Source: UBA7328 sp002471345
GTDB taxonomy: Bacteria > Bacteroidota > Bacteroidia > Chitinophagales > Saprospiraceae
NCBI GenBank assembly: GCA_964011275.1
Contig: CAXGOB010000006.1
Coordinates: 37,875-101,874, forward strand
Direction of reading: 5' to 3'
DNA: 64,000 nucleotides
The position numbers and the translations under genes are program-made. The notes beneath the pieces were generated by a model, which saw only the letters and a program-made list of their open reading frames with translations, was not told the DNA's origin and did not search any database. Numbering within the stretch: position 1 is the first letter of the stretch; the number at the start of each line of letters is the position of its first letter. Positions 54,989 to 63,709 of the stretch are shown here, piece by piece.

Positions 54989-56137
54989 ATGAAAATAGAA
55001 CGAATAGATTTATACAAAGTCCCACCGAGGTGGCTGTTTCTAAAAATAACAACTGATACTGGTATATGTGGCTGGGGAGAACCTGTTGTAGAAGGGCGAG
55101 CCGAGACAGTAGCTGCTTGTGTAAGAGAGCTAGAAGCATACATATTGGGAAAGGATGCTCGGCGCATAGAAGATATATGGCAGATCATATATCGAGGAGG
55201 GTTCTATAGAGGAGGCCCTATTCTTATGAGTGCCTTATCAGGAATCGACCAAGCACTTTGGGATATTAAAGGAAAGGCCCTAAACGTACCAGTATATGAT
55301 TTACTCGGTGGTGCTGTCAGAGACAAAATGAAAATGTATTGTTGGATTGGTGGCGACAATCCTAAGGTTATTTTGGAACAAGCACAAGAAAAGGTAAACC
55401 AAGGGTATAAGGTAGTGAAGATGAATGCTACAGGGGCAATGGAATGGATTTCGTCTGTAAAAGACGTTAAAAAAGTTGCACAGAACATTGCGCTACTTAG
55501 AAATGAATTTGGGCATGAACTTGACATCGGCTTGGATTTTCATGGAAGGGTCCACAAACCTATGGTAAAGAGGCTCATTGATGAAGTCGCTCCATTTGAT
55601 CCGCTATTTATAGAAGAGCCCGTATTATCAGAAAATAATGATGCGCTCAAAGCTATTTACGACTACACTAGTATTCCCATTGCCACAGGTGAAAGACTTT
55701 ATTCAAGATGGGATTTCAAGGAAATTCTACATCAAGGGGTTGTGGATATTATTCAACCAGATTTGAGTCATGCTGGAGGAATATCTGAGGCGAGACGAAT
55801 AACGGCTATGGCTGAAGCATATGACGTAGCAGTAGCACCTCATTGTCCTTTAGGACCAATTTCATTAGCATCTGCATTGCATTTAGATTTCGTATCAATA
55901 AATGCTATAGTACAAGAGAGCAGTCTGTCTATCCATTACAATAAGAATTACGATCTCCTAGATTATATGCTCAACCCAGAAATATTTAACTTGCATGAAG
56001 GGTATATTAATCTGCTTACAGGTCCTGGATTAGGAGTTGAAATGAATGAAGAAAAGCTCAAAGAAGCAGCAAAAAAAGGTCACGACTGGAAGAACCCTAT
56101 ATGGAGAAATCAAGACGGAAGTTTTGCAGAATGGTAA
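54989..56137 (+). CDS. dgoD: D-galactonate dehydratase
   Basis: An enolase-superfamily sugar-acid dehydratase of 382 residues, the length of E. coli DgoD, to which it appears closely related throughout (MKIERIDLYKVPPRWLFLKI; GWGEPVVEGRAETV; ending GHDWKNPIW ... DGSFAEW). It removes water from D-galactonate to give 2-keto-3-deoxygalactonate. Metal ligands lie in DIGLDFHGR, FIEEPV and ATGERLYSRWDF, and the general-base His in APHCPLGPISLAS. No kinase or aldolase of the DgoK/DgoA pathway is adjacent. Other sugar-acid dehydratases are less likely. Confidence 0.9.
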   Translation: MKIERIDLYKVPPRWLFLKITTDTGICGWGEPVVEGRAETVAACVRELEAYILGKDARRIEDIWQIIYRGGFYRGGPILMSALSGIDQALWDIKGKALNVPVYDLLGGAVRDKMKMYCWIGGDNPKVILEQAQEKVNQGYKVVKMNATGAMEWISSVKDVKKVAQNIALLRNEFGHELDIGLDFHGRVHKPMVKRLIDEVAPFDPLFIEEPVLSENNDALKAIYDYTSIPIATGERLYSRWDFKEILHQGVVDIIQPDLSHAGGISEARRITAMAEAYDVAVAPHCPLGPISLASALHLDFVSINAIVQESSLSIHYNKNYDLLDYMLNPEIFNLHEGYINLLTGPGLGVEMNEEKLKEAAKKGHDWKNPIWRNQDGSFAEW

Positions 56138-56291
56138 CTTTAAAAAACCTAAATAAGACCATTCATACTTCATTTTTTAAATAATGTCATTCTATCTAAA
56201 TCAATAAAAAAAATCCGTTTCACTAATTTCTAAATGTTCAGAACTCAATTGAAGATTAATTTAAAAGGCACTATAAGGAAAATCAGAAGGC

Positions 56292-57047
56292 CTATCTGTC
56301 CACCCAATGTTTGAACTCCATTGTCCTATTTCGACTTACAATGAAGTCCACTCCACCATTGTTTCTGCCCAAATCTAATTTTAACCGTTGATTGAGATAA
56401 GGATGAATTTTATTTACAGAGTTGATATTAATAATTTGCTTCCTATTGATTTGAAAAAATATTTCTTCATCTAATTCTTGTTCTAGTTGGGCCACTGTCT
56501 GGGCATAAAGATGCCTCCTTCCATCAGTCATGTAAAGAAAAGTGAGACTATCTTCAGAATGAATAAAAGCAACGTTAGTGGCATTTACGAATTCAAAATG
56601 ATTTCCTTTTTTAACCAAAAAACGATTTCTTGTAGATACATCATAAGACTTCATAAACTCCTTGATATCAGCAGTCTTACCATTCCCATTGTGCCCATTC
56701 TTTAATTTACTAACAGCTTGAGCCAAGTCATCCTTGATAATCGGCTTTAGTAAATAATCAATACTATTAAGCTTGAAAGCCTTTAAAGCATAATCATCAT
56801 AGGCTGTGGTGAAAATAATCGGTGCATCTACTTCTACATGATTGAATATCTCAAAGCTCAGTCCATCTGAAAGTTGAATATCTAAAAATATCAAATCAAC
56901 TTTTTCTTTGTGCTCATGCAACCAATTAATCGAATCTTCTACACTATCCAAATGCTGTATCAATTCCATTTCTGGCATGACATCCTTAGCTATTCCTGAG
57001 AGATATTCAAAAGCATTTATCTCGTCTTCTACTATGATTGTTCTCAT
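56292..57047 (-). CDS. LytTR family response regulator
   Basis: A 251-residue two-component regulator: a receiver (about 1-120; VEDEINAFEYL, phospho-Asp in LIFLDIQLSDGL, LLKPI) and a C-terminal LytTR DNA-binding domain (about 145-251; FLVKKGNHFEFVNATNVAFIHSED, FFQINRKQIININSV, IVSRNRTMEFKHWV). LytTR proteins bind paired short direct repeats. It lies nine bases after its sensor kinase gene. Confidence 0.93.
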   Translation of the reverse strand: MRTIIVEDEINAFEYLSGIAKDVMPEMELIQHLDSVEDSINWLHEHKEKVDLIFLDIQLSDGLSFEIFNHVEVDAPIIFTTAYDDYALKAFKLNSIDYLLKPIIKDDLAQAVSKLKNGHNGNGKTADIKEFMKSYDVSTRNRFLVKKGNHFEFVNATNVAFIHSEDSLTFLYMTDGRRHLYAQTVAQLEQELDEEIFFQINRKQIININSVNKIHPYLNQRLKLDLGRNNGGVDFIVSRNRTMEFKHWVDR

Positions 57048-57056
57048 TATTCTTTT

Positions 57057-58142
57057 TTAGGCATCTTGAGTATTAGAGATTGTTGATTTATAAATTAAAG
57101 GTATCCCTACCCTAAATTCAGTTTCAGATTTCTCCACTATTACCTCTTTATCTGTAAAATACGAATACCGCTTTGTGATATTCGCTAGACCAACACCTGT
57201 TGAACTCACTTGCTGAATTTTAATCTGAAGGTTATTTTTTATGTAAACATAATCCGTTTCAGGGTTATATTTCACTAGTATATGCAAAGGTTTATTTTTT
57301 GAAACTACGTTATGTTTTACTGCATTTTCAATCATAAGTTGCAAACTTAATGGGACAACTTTAGCATTAGAATCCACATCTTGAATTTCAATTGTAATAT
57401 TATCACCAAACCTTTCTGCAAGTAAAGCGCCATATAGTTTAGCATTTTCTAACTCATCGGATAATGGCACTAATGACTCTTCGTGTTTACCAACGGAGTA
57501 CCTATAAAACTTACTTAATTTTCCTAAATAGGACACGGCTCTATCAGAATCCTTTGGAATTAAATTCATCAAGGTATTTAAGCTATTGAAAAGAAAATGA
57601 GGATTTATCTGGTTTCTAAGATTATCAAGCTCTGACTGAACATGGGCGGTCTGAAGTCTTTCTTTCTCTTGAAGTGCTTCTTTGTATTTTACAAAGAAAT
57701 AGATAGCTTCATAAGTAGCAAGTACAGAAAATGACAAGAAATAAGTCACTATTATCTCTCTTACAAATCCCATATGAACACAATCGGACATTCCAAATAA
57801 TTCAATAAAAAGATGGGTTACTCCGGTTAATAATTTTCCAATTATTGGTGATACAATCAGCATTAGAAGCAGCAATTTGATCACTCGCTTCTTCGTATCT
57901 TCTATTTTAGGAAATTTTTTCCTAAGCCTAATTGTGACATATCTGTAAAAAAGCCAAAAAAATGTAGAAAGAATAAAGCCCTCTGGCACTTCAGCTAAAG
58001 CGTGCTTATAATAAGTAGCCAAATCCATTCCTGAGAAAACTGGGAATAAGACAAATGCAATAATAAAGATGCCACCTATCATGAACTTTCGGTCATCAAA
58101 ACCGATATATTCTTGAGCTAGGTATTTTTTGTTTCTGCGCAT
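57057..58142 (-). CDS. LytS/YehU-type sensor histidine kinase
   Basis: A 361-residue membrane kinase with four predicted transmembrane helices (about residues 20-160) and little periplasmic domain. A coiled coil precedes the His_kinase-type phosphoacceptor motif LRNQINPHFLFNSLNTLMNLI and a HATPase domain (LQLMIENAVKHNVVSKN, GVGLANITKRYSYF). It pairs with the LytTR response regulator encoded next. The stimulus is not evident. The secreted TonB-C-like protein upstream (58.2 kb) is on the same strand and could be functionally related. Confidence 0.93.
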   Translation of the reverse strand: MRRNKKYLAQEYIGFDDRKFMIGGIFIIAFVLFPVFSGMDLATYYKHALAEVPEGFILSTFFWLFYRYVTIRLRKKFPKIEDTKKRVIKLLLLMLIVSPIIGKLLTGVTHLFIELFGMSDCVHMGFVREIIVTYFLSFSVLATYEAIYFFVKYKEALQEKERLQTAHVQSELDNLRNQINPHFLFNSLNTLMNLIPKDSDRAVSYLGKLSKFYRYSVGKHEESLVPLSDELENAKLYGALLAERFGDNITIEIQDVDSNAKVVPLSLQLMIENAVKHNVVSKNKPLHILVKYNPETDYVYIKNNLQIKIQQVSSTGVGLANITKRYSYFTDKEVIVEKSETEFRVGIPLIYKSTISNTQDA

Positions 58143-58223
58143 TCCTCAAAATATTAAGGGAGGTCATGCAAGCATAACCTCCTCAAAAATATATTAGCAA
58201 AGAAATAATTTTGTCCCTTCATT

Positions 58224-58661
58224 CTATCTTTTAGATAAAACAACAGGAATTTGAATTGTTTTTTCTTTCGCTACTCCATTATATGTGATAGGCTCTACCT
58301 CTGAAATATCTGAAATGATGTCTTGGATCAAATCCCCTACTCTATCATTTCTCGATACTGTTGTGGATTTAATTTCACCCAATTTTGATATTGTTACTTC
58401 AACTATCCATGTCCCCCTTTCAGATATTCCTATTCTTTCTTTAAGATCTGTAATCTTAGTTTTCAGGTGATTAGAAATTGTTGCTATAGCAGAGGTATTC
58501 ACATTAGCTACTATAACGGCACTTTTCACTTCAGAGTAGTCAATCAGCACATCTGTAGGTTGGGCTGTGTTATAGGCGATTTGCCCCATCATAGACGTAG
58601 CTGCAAGTGTGAATACGAGTACAAGACCATAGACAGTTGAATAAATTCGTTCCTTTTTCAT
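58224..58661 (-). CDS. small exported protein with TonB C-terminal-like domain
   Basis: A 145-residue protein with an N-terminal signal or anchor (VYGLVLVFTLAATSMMGQ). The C-terminal part, TWIVEVTISKLGEIKSTTVSRNDRVGDLIQDIISD ... EKTIQIPVVL, has the strand-helix-strand layout of TonB C-terminal domains, though without the proline-rich linker of a true TonB. It lies 81 bp upstream of the sensor kinase gene on the same strand. Export is fairly sure; TonB-like role tentative. Confidence 0.65.
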   Translation of the reverse strand: MKKERIYSTVYGLVLVFTLAATSMMGQIAYNTAQPTDVLIDYSEVKSAVIVANVNTSAIATISNHLKTKITDLKERIGISERGTWIVEVTISKLGEIKSTTVSRNDRVGDLIQDIISDISEVEPITYNGVAKEKTIQIPVVLSKR

Positions 58662-58781
58662 GATATGTTTCTTTTTAAATTGAATAATGATGACAATTCA
58701 AATATGAGCATATCAGTAGAGCCTAATTAGGTCTAAATGGCGAAGTGTATATTTTGACTGCTGAGGTGTATTATATATAAT

Positions 58782-58820
58782 GAAAATGGCCATACACACA
58801 AGTGTATGACCATGGTTTTC
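58782..58820 (-). terminator. hairpin downstream of the 182-residue protein gene
   Basis: CATACAC (58791-58797) and GTGTATG (58802-58808) form a perfect 7-bp stem with a 4-nt loop, flanked by partly paired GAAAATGG/CCATGGTTTTC. No clear U-run, so a weak terminator call. Confidence 0.4.
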
Positions 58821-58848
58821 ATTCTCTTAATAGGTGGTTTCTAAATTT

Positions 58849-59397
58849 TTATGTGGATGGCAATTTTCTCAAAGTGGTATTTACTTTGATAAATTCCGTT
58901 GGGTCAGGTCCTCTGTCCCATTTATATCTCACTTCTATATCTTCAGCTGGTATACTTAGGTTTATCAATGCTACTACCAGAAGGTTTTCTTTTTCTTTTA
59001 AAAACTCCTCATTCCCAGGTCTTTTTCCTAGGGTGATGACTATTTGATTAGCATAGGTATTACTATAATGGTCTGCCAAATCAGAAAGATGATTCGAAGC
59101 TAATGGTCCTACTTCATCTGAAAGGAAGTCATATGCTATAAACCTTATTTGGTCTTTTTCTCTTTCCCTAAGTGCTTCATATTCTTTTTTAGCTTTTTCT
59201 ACCCGACTATCAATGTCATCTTTTGTATCCGTACTTTCTGTTATCTCCATATATGTATGAAGCACATTTCCTGACTCATCTACATTTACCAGATAGGTCT
59301 TTCCTTCTACAACTTTAATCGTTACAGTTTCTTCTCCTTTGTCTATAATATTTGGTCCTCCAAATACTAAGAATCCTACCAATAAAAAAGCGTACAT
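58849..59397 (-). CDS. exported hypothetical protein, possibly OmpA-fold
   Basis: A 182-residue protein with a very short N-terminal hydrophobic stretch (MYAFLLVGFLVFGG). A charged helical section (VEKAKKEYEALREREKDQ) is followed by IRFIAYDF ... IVITLGKRPGNEEFLKEKENLLVVALINLSIPAEDIEVRYKWD. That strand-helix order with a Leu-rich helix recalls a degenerate OmpA-like domain, but the peptidoglycan-binding residues are not evident. I do not recognise a family with confidence. It is transcribed alone with a hairpin after it. Confidence 0.55.
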   Translation of the reverse strand: MYAFLLVGFLVFGGPNIIDKGEETVTIKVVEGKTYLVNVDESGNVLHTYMEITESTDTKDDIDSRVEKAKKEYEALREREKDQIRFIAYDFLSDEVGPLASNHLSDLADHYSNTYANQIVITLGKRPGNEEFLKEKENLLVVALINLSIPAEDIEVRYKWDRGPDPTEFIKVNTTLRKLPST

Positions 59398-59474
59398 CTA
59401 CAAATGTCATTTAGTGTACATATGAAGATGCAAATGGTGTGCCAATGAAAAGTTAATTGTGAAATACTTAGAAA

Positions 59475-60002
59475 CTAATTGCTAAATGCATTCAGTGATG
59501 GCCAAGTACATCTTACTACTTTTGAACGAGTTCCATCTTCATTTACATGTTCGAACGGGTCTGATACCAATGCCCCCATCCGTTTATAAAATCGAATAGC
59601 ACTTTCATTTTCTTCAAAAACTAAAAGGTAGAAAGGACTTAATGGGTCTTTTTGAAAAGCATGCAATGCTGACTGGGAAAGCAGGTTCTCCCCTATTCTC
59701 TTTCCACGTAATTGACTCCTAACATGAAGATTGTCCAAATAATGAATCTTCTCTTCTTTATAATGACAATATGTACATGCAAAACCCACCAAGAACTCTT
59801 CCACTTCTGCTATCAAGACAAACTGATTATTGGGAGGATTTTGAAATCTATCATGCCAAATTTCTTTTCTATTCTTATAGATATCATGATCTAAAAAGTC
59901 ATCAGTAAAAATCCCTCGATAGTTTTCTTGCCAACTTAATATATGTATGTCTGCTATACCTTTCCAATCTGCAAAGGACGCCTCCCTGAATTGAATATTC
60001 AT
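59475..60002 (-). CDS. GNAT family N-acetyltransferase
   Basis: A 175-residue acetyltransferase with a well-formed acetyl-CoA site (LDNLHVRSQLRGKRIGENLLSQ, RGKRIG as the pyrophosphate loop) and motif B (LLVFEENESAIRFYKRMGAL). The N terminus (FREASFADWKGIADIHILSWQENYRGIF) is typical of the amino-acid/antibiotic-type GNAT subgroup. It starts three bases after the stop of the MopE/Kazal/dockerin protein gene on the same strand, an odd pairing. Confidence 0.92.
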   Translation of the reverse strand: MNIQFREASFADWKGIADIHILSWQENYRGIFTDDFLDHDIYKNRKEIWHDRFQNPPNNQFVLIAEVEEFLVGFACTYCHYKEEKIHYLDNLHVRSQLRGKRIGENLLSQSALHAFQKDPLSPFYLLVFEENESAIRFYKRMGALVSDPFEHVNEDGTRSKVVRCTWPSLNAFSN

Positions 60003-60005
60003 AAA

Positions 60006-61661
60006 TTAATTAGGGGTTGCATTTCCATTCACATCACCGACTTTATAGGCTCGAATATTGATATCTTCGTTTTCTAACACATCCAAAATTTTTATACTTT
60101 TTGGTAAAAAGCCCCATGATTCATTAGAAGTAAACTCAGGCCAAATACCCAAAAGAACATTTCTGATGTGAACTAAATCAAGGGCTGATATAGACCCATT
60201 TCCATCAGCATCGGCTGCTAATTCTTTGATTTCATCATCAAACGAAGATTTTCCAAGTATGTGATTAATTATCTGTACCAAATCAATAGCTGATATTCCA
60301 TTAGCATGATTATCATTTCTACTAAATGTGAGCGTAAGAGTAGAATCATGACCTATGCTATCTAAAATAAAACTACCATCAGAATCAGCCATAAACTGAC
60401 GTCCATCACTGAGGCTTACCATGACATTTGATAAGCCTATATCATCTGAAAGCTCAATTCTTCCCATAACCGCGTCATTTGTAGTAATGCACTCTCCATC
60501 AGTATAAGTCATAATACCTGCACATTCTGCCATGCAAGCATTACTATATGAATTGCCATCGCTACCACAGACAGGTGCAAAGTCAGCGGTGCATATACAT
60601 TCATCAATTTGTCCATCACAGTTATTATCTTTCCCATCTGCCGCGACCTCGACTGCATTAGGATTTATAGTAGAATCTTCATCATTACAATCTTCATCAC
60701 TATGAAATCCATCTTCATCATTGTCAATAATTAAAACCTCCCCATCACAATCTTCGTCTGTATCATTATTGGGAATTTCTTGGGCATTAGGATTTACTGT
60801 GCCATCCGTATCATCACAATCCTCATCACTATTAAAACCATCTTGATCTAAATCTATTATTTCACTTACTCCATCACAGTTTTCATCCACATCATTGTTT
60901 GGTATTTCCATGGCATCAGGATTTATGGCTTCATCTGAGTCATTACAATCCTCATCACTATGAAATCCATCATTATCCATGTCAATCACTTCTTTTACTC
61001 CATCACAATTTTCGTCTACATCATTGTTTACAATTTCAACTGCATCTGGATTAATGTTGGCATTAGAATCATCACAATCCACATCATTATTAAATCCATC
61101 GTTATCTTCATCCAAGACCGTACCTACATCTTTGCTTAAGATTATACTTTCAAATTTATCACCTGTTCTGTCGCCATCTCCATTAGCTAAAATTGCCACA
61201 GCATAAAAAGTCCAAACATCAGGAGAGGAATCATTAGGAGCAGTCCAATTCATTTCATATTCTACCGTATTCCCTGAAAATGCTTTTGCATCTTTATGAT
61301 CTACATGCTGAATATCATTAGTGGAAGATAAATTGACTTCATCACCAGATACAACAAAAGTTCCTACTCCATTCTGATCAGAATCTAACACTACCATTTG
61401 AAAACCTGCTCTCTCAGCCATCCCTTCAGACATTGTAATCTCTACGGTCAGATTATATGTTTCTCCAGCGTTTAGTTCTTCTGGAAGCCCCATTAAAGCT
61501 AATGAGCCTTCTATATCTGTTTGTCCCTGATTATGGCAACTTGAAGAAGCACAAGTAGAAGTGCTAGTAGCTCCAGTACGTAGATCTGGTGGGTTTCTTC
61601 TCCATCCTAAAAGGACAACTAGACACAAAAATACAGATAAGGTTTGTTGCTTTTTATTCAT
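60006..61661 (-). CDS. secreted multidomain protein: anchor-V-type domain, MopE-like metal-binding repeats, Kazal and dockerin-like domains
   Basis: A 551-residue secreted protein. After the signal peptide come a TCASSSCHNQ cysteine segment and a beta domain (about 45-180) of the kind Bacteroidota annotations call choice-of-anchor V. Then four MopE-like repeats (DNDGFxSDxDCxDxxxxINPxAxEIxNNxxDxxCDG, about 185-350), rich in Asp and paired Cys. A Kazal-type inhibitor domain follows (CICTADFAPVCGSDGNSYSNACMAECAG, about 355-395), then an Ig-like linker and two dockerin-type calcium loops (SAIDLVQIINHILG; DADGNGSISALDLVHIRNVLLG). It ends without a clear type IX sorting domain. Likely a calcium-binding surface protein with protease-inhibitor potential. 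Confidence 0.82.
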   Translation of the reverse strand: MNKKQQTLSVFLCLVVLLGWRRNPPDLRTGATSTSTCASSSCHNQGQTDIEGSLALMGLPEELNAGETYNLTVEITMSEGMAERAGFQMVVLDSDQNGVGTFVVSGDEVNLSSTNDIQHVDHKDAKAFSGNTVEYEMNWTAPNDSSPDVWTFYAVAILANGDGDRTGDKFESIILSKDVGTVLDEDNDGFNNDVDCDDSNANINPDAVEIVNNDVDENCDGVKEVIDMDNDGFHSDEDCNDSDEAINPDAMEIPNNDVDENCDGVSEIIDLDQDGFNSDEDCDDTDGTVNPNAQEIPNNDTDEDCDGEVLIIDNDEDGFHSDEDCNDEDSTINPNAVEVAADGKDNNCDGQIDECICTADFAPVCGSDGNSYSNACMAECAGIMTYTDGECITTNDAVMGRIELSDDIGLSNVMVSLSDGRQFMADSDGSFILDSIGHDSTLTLTFSRNDNHANGISAIDLVQIINHILGKSSFDDEIKELAADADGNGSISALDLVHIRNVLLGIWPEFTSNESWGFLPKSIKILDVLENEDINIRAYKVGDVNGNATPN

Positions 61662-61775
61662 GAATATTGACGTTTCTGATAAGAATTTAATTAAGACCTA
61701 CCAAGAAATTAAAAGTAAGTATTTTAGACCAAGAATGCCAGCTCAATTAATCACAAAAAATCTTTAAAACGACAT

Positions 61776-62348
61776 ATGGAGTTTACATCAACTTTCTCAA
61801 AATTGAAAAATTCAACTCTGGTTTTATCTATTGTACTTTTCTGTAATGTGCCAAACATAAATGCGCAAGAGACTATAGATTCTAATCTTGTAAAATCTGT
61901 ACTAAAGCAGAGTCAAAAGAAGGAAAAAAGATTAAACAGGTTGCTTAATATTGGAGAACTTACTCACCCAATTCAAGTCACCTATCAAGTAGATGAATAT
62001 CAGATAGAAGAATATCTCAATCGTAAAATTCAAAGAGATCCTTCTAGTGCAAACTACATCAATCAACTCATTCTTGCAGAAAAGAGATATCAAGTGCTTA
62101 TGGCAAAGTATTACAACATTCTCAGCGAAAAACTCAATGAAACAGACCAAGAAATACTAGATGTAGCTCAAGCAAGATGGCAAGGATATAAGCACTATGA
62201 ACAGGCCGTGAATAAAATGCTCAATCCGGAAGCATATCAAATGAAGGCTATGCCCATGGAAAAATTAGCAGAAAGACACCTTGATATCACCAAATTTAGA
62301 GTAATGGAATTAGCTGATTACATCACTAGAATGAGTGAGAGAAAGTAG
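61776..62348 (+). CDS. exported helical protein, LprI-like (hypothetical)
   Basis: A 190-residue protein with a signal peptide ending near NINAQ (about residue 32). The remainder is nearly all helix. The segment LNETDQEILDVAQARWQGYKHYEQAVNKM resembles the helical LprI/DUF1311 repeat of lysozyme inhibitors (a leucine/glutamine helix followed by W-x-x-Y), but the usual cysteines are absent. It is divergent from the MopE protein gene and stops ten bases before the convergent cyclase gene. Exported: likely. Function: unknown. Confidence 0.6.
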   Translation: MEFTSTFSKLKNSTLVLSIVLFCNVPNINAQETIDSNLVKSVLKQSQKKEKRLNRLLNIGELTHPIQVTYQVDEYQIEEYLNRKIQRDPSSANYINQLILAEKRYQVLMAKYYNILSEKLNETDQEILDVAQARWQGYKHYEQAVNKMLNPEAYQMKAMPMEKLAERHLDITKFRVMELADYITRMSERK

Positions 62349-62357
62349 CGACTTTCC

Positions 62358-63425
62358 CTACCCTACCAATGCCGGATGATACAACTTAGTAGATGTTTGT
62401 CTCCCTTTTAGCAATATGTCTCCCATATCTTCCCATTCATATTTATCAGAAGCTGCTTCATCTGATCTAAAATATTCTGATGTCAAGAATATTTTTCCTT
62501 TTTCATTACAAAGCTCTTGAATCCGTGCTGCTGTATTTATAGTGTCTCCGTGAAAAGCTATTTCTTTTTTCAAAAGACCGACTTCTGCTACCATAACTTC
62601 CCCTCCATGTAACCCGGCTTTGAATACAGGAACAGTCCCATATTTTTCTGAATAAAAAGATTCACGTTCTTTGATTCTATCTTGAAAGGCATAAAAAGCT
62701 TCTATACTATTTCTATTATTCCGTTTATTCTTTGCATCCCAAGTGAATACAGCTTCATCCCCTACATATTGATATACTTCCCCTCCGTAATCTCCAATGA
62801 TTGAAATATCCTTAAAGCATTCTTGAATAAATTTGCTATACTCCTTATGGCCCAATTGCTCCGCAATAGTAGTTGAAGATTGAAGGTCTAAAAACATAAA
62901 TAATTTTTCCTCTTCTTTAGGAGAGTGGTATCTCCCAGTGAGCATCTTCCAGAAGTTTTTCTTACCAATTTTAAGGGCTACCTGAGTGAAAATATCGAAC
63001 AAGACAGCAAAAAAAAGCATTGCAAACATTGAAATCATCATTTCTGCTGAAAGAAAATCTCCCTTGAAAATTTCAGAATTAGCAACTCCAAACACATTAG
63101 AATTTGCAATAAAAGTCCTAATGGCATAAATGAGAACAAACAATGCTACATAGGATAAATTTCTGTATAGAATCATTTTACCATAAGAAAGATTCCTGAA
63201 ATTCTTGTGAGCTATGTACGACTTCATGATATAAATGAGTAGGCCTATAATGAGCCCATAATTGAGCGCAATTTGAATTGTATGTCCAAGATGTATCAAA
63301 ACAGTCTCATCCCTGATAAATTCAGTGTGCCAAAACCGAGTTAGGGCAAAAAAGAATACAGCACTTACCCAATAGGTTAAGTAAATTCCTAATTCTTTAA
63401 AGGATGAGGTATTACCGTAAATCAT
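62358..63425 (-). CDS. membrane-bound class III adenylate/guanylate cyclase
   Basis: A 355-residue protein with a hydrophobic N-terminal half of about five or six transmembrane helices (residues about 10-165) and a cytoplasmic cyclase domain (about 175-345). Metal-binding aspartates lie in FMFLDLQSSTTIAEQLG and YVGDEAVFTW; the base-recognition and transition-state residues in KKEIAFHGDTINTAARIQEL. The set looks complete, so it should be active. With the response regulator-cyclase at 44.5 kb, the window encodes two independent cyclic-nucleotide sources. The membrane part has no named sensor domain I recognise. Confidence 0.9.
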   Translation of the reverse strand: MIYGNTSSFKELGIYLTYWVSAVFFFALTRFWHTEFIRDETVLIHLGHTIQIALNYGLIIGLLIYIMKSYIAHKNFRNLSYGKMILYRNLSYVALFVLIYAIRTFIANSNVFGVANSEIFKGDFLSAEMMISMFAMLFFAVLFDIFTQVALKIGKKNFWKMLTGRYHSPKEEEKLFMFLDLQSSTTIAEQLGHKEYSKFIQECFKDISIIGDYGGEVYQYVGDEAVFTWDAKNKRNNRNSIEAFYAFQDRIKERESFYSEKYGTVPVFKAGLHGGEVMVAEVGLLKKEIAFHGDTINTAARIQELCNEKGKIFLTSEYFRSDEAASDKYEWEDMGDILLKGRQTSTKLYHPALVG

Positions 63426-63709
63426 AATTAGGTCTGTTTAGTTTGATGGAATCCCAAAACTTGACATCAAAAGTATTGATAAGAAGATTTGAAAATGACT
63501 AAAGTTTTCAATTTAGGGCATCATATGCTTAAAATATAGTTGATGTAACGATTTTTCAGGTTGATCTGTTTCAAAAGATTAATTATACTGAAGAAATGTA
63601 TCAATTGTAAGGTAACAAAAGTTAAAGAAAGGTAGAAGTAATAAGAGGGAATAAAAATATTCATATTATATTTAAATATAATTTATAAAAAGCTCATAAA
63701 TAAATAGTT

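Noticed and set aside
61660..61767. A 35-codon plus-strand frame with an ATG overlapping the start codon of the MopE protein gene.
   Set aside because: Too short, no recognisable motif, and in the 5' leader of two divergent genes; chance cannot be excluded.
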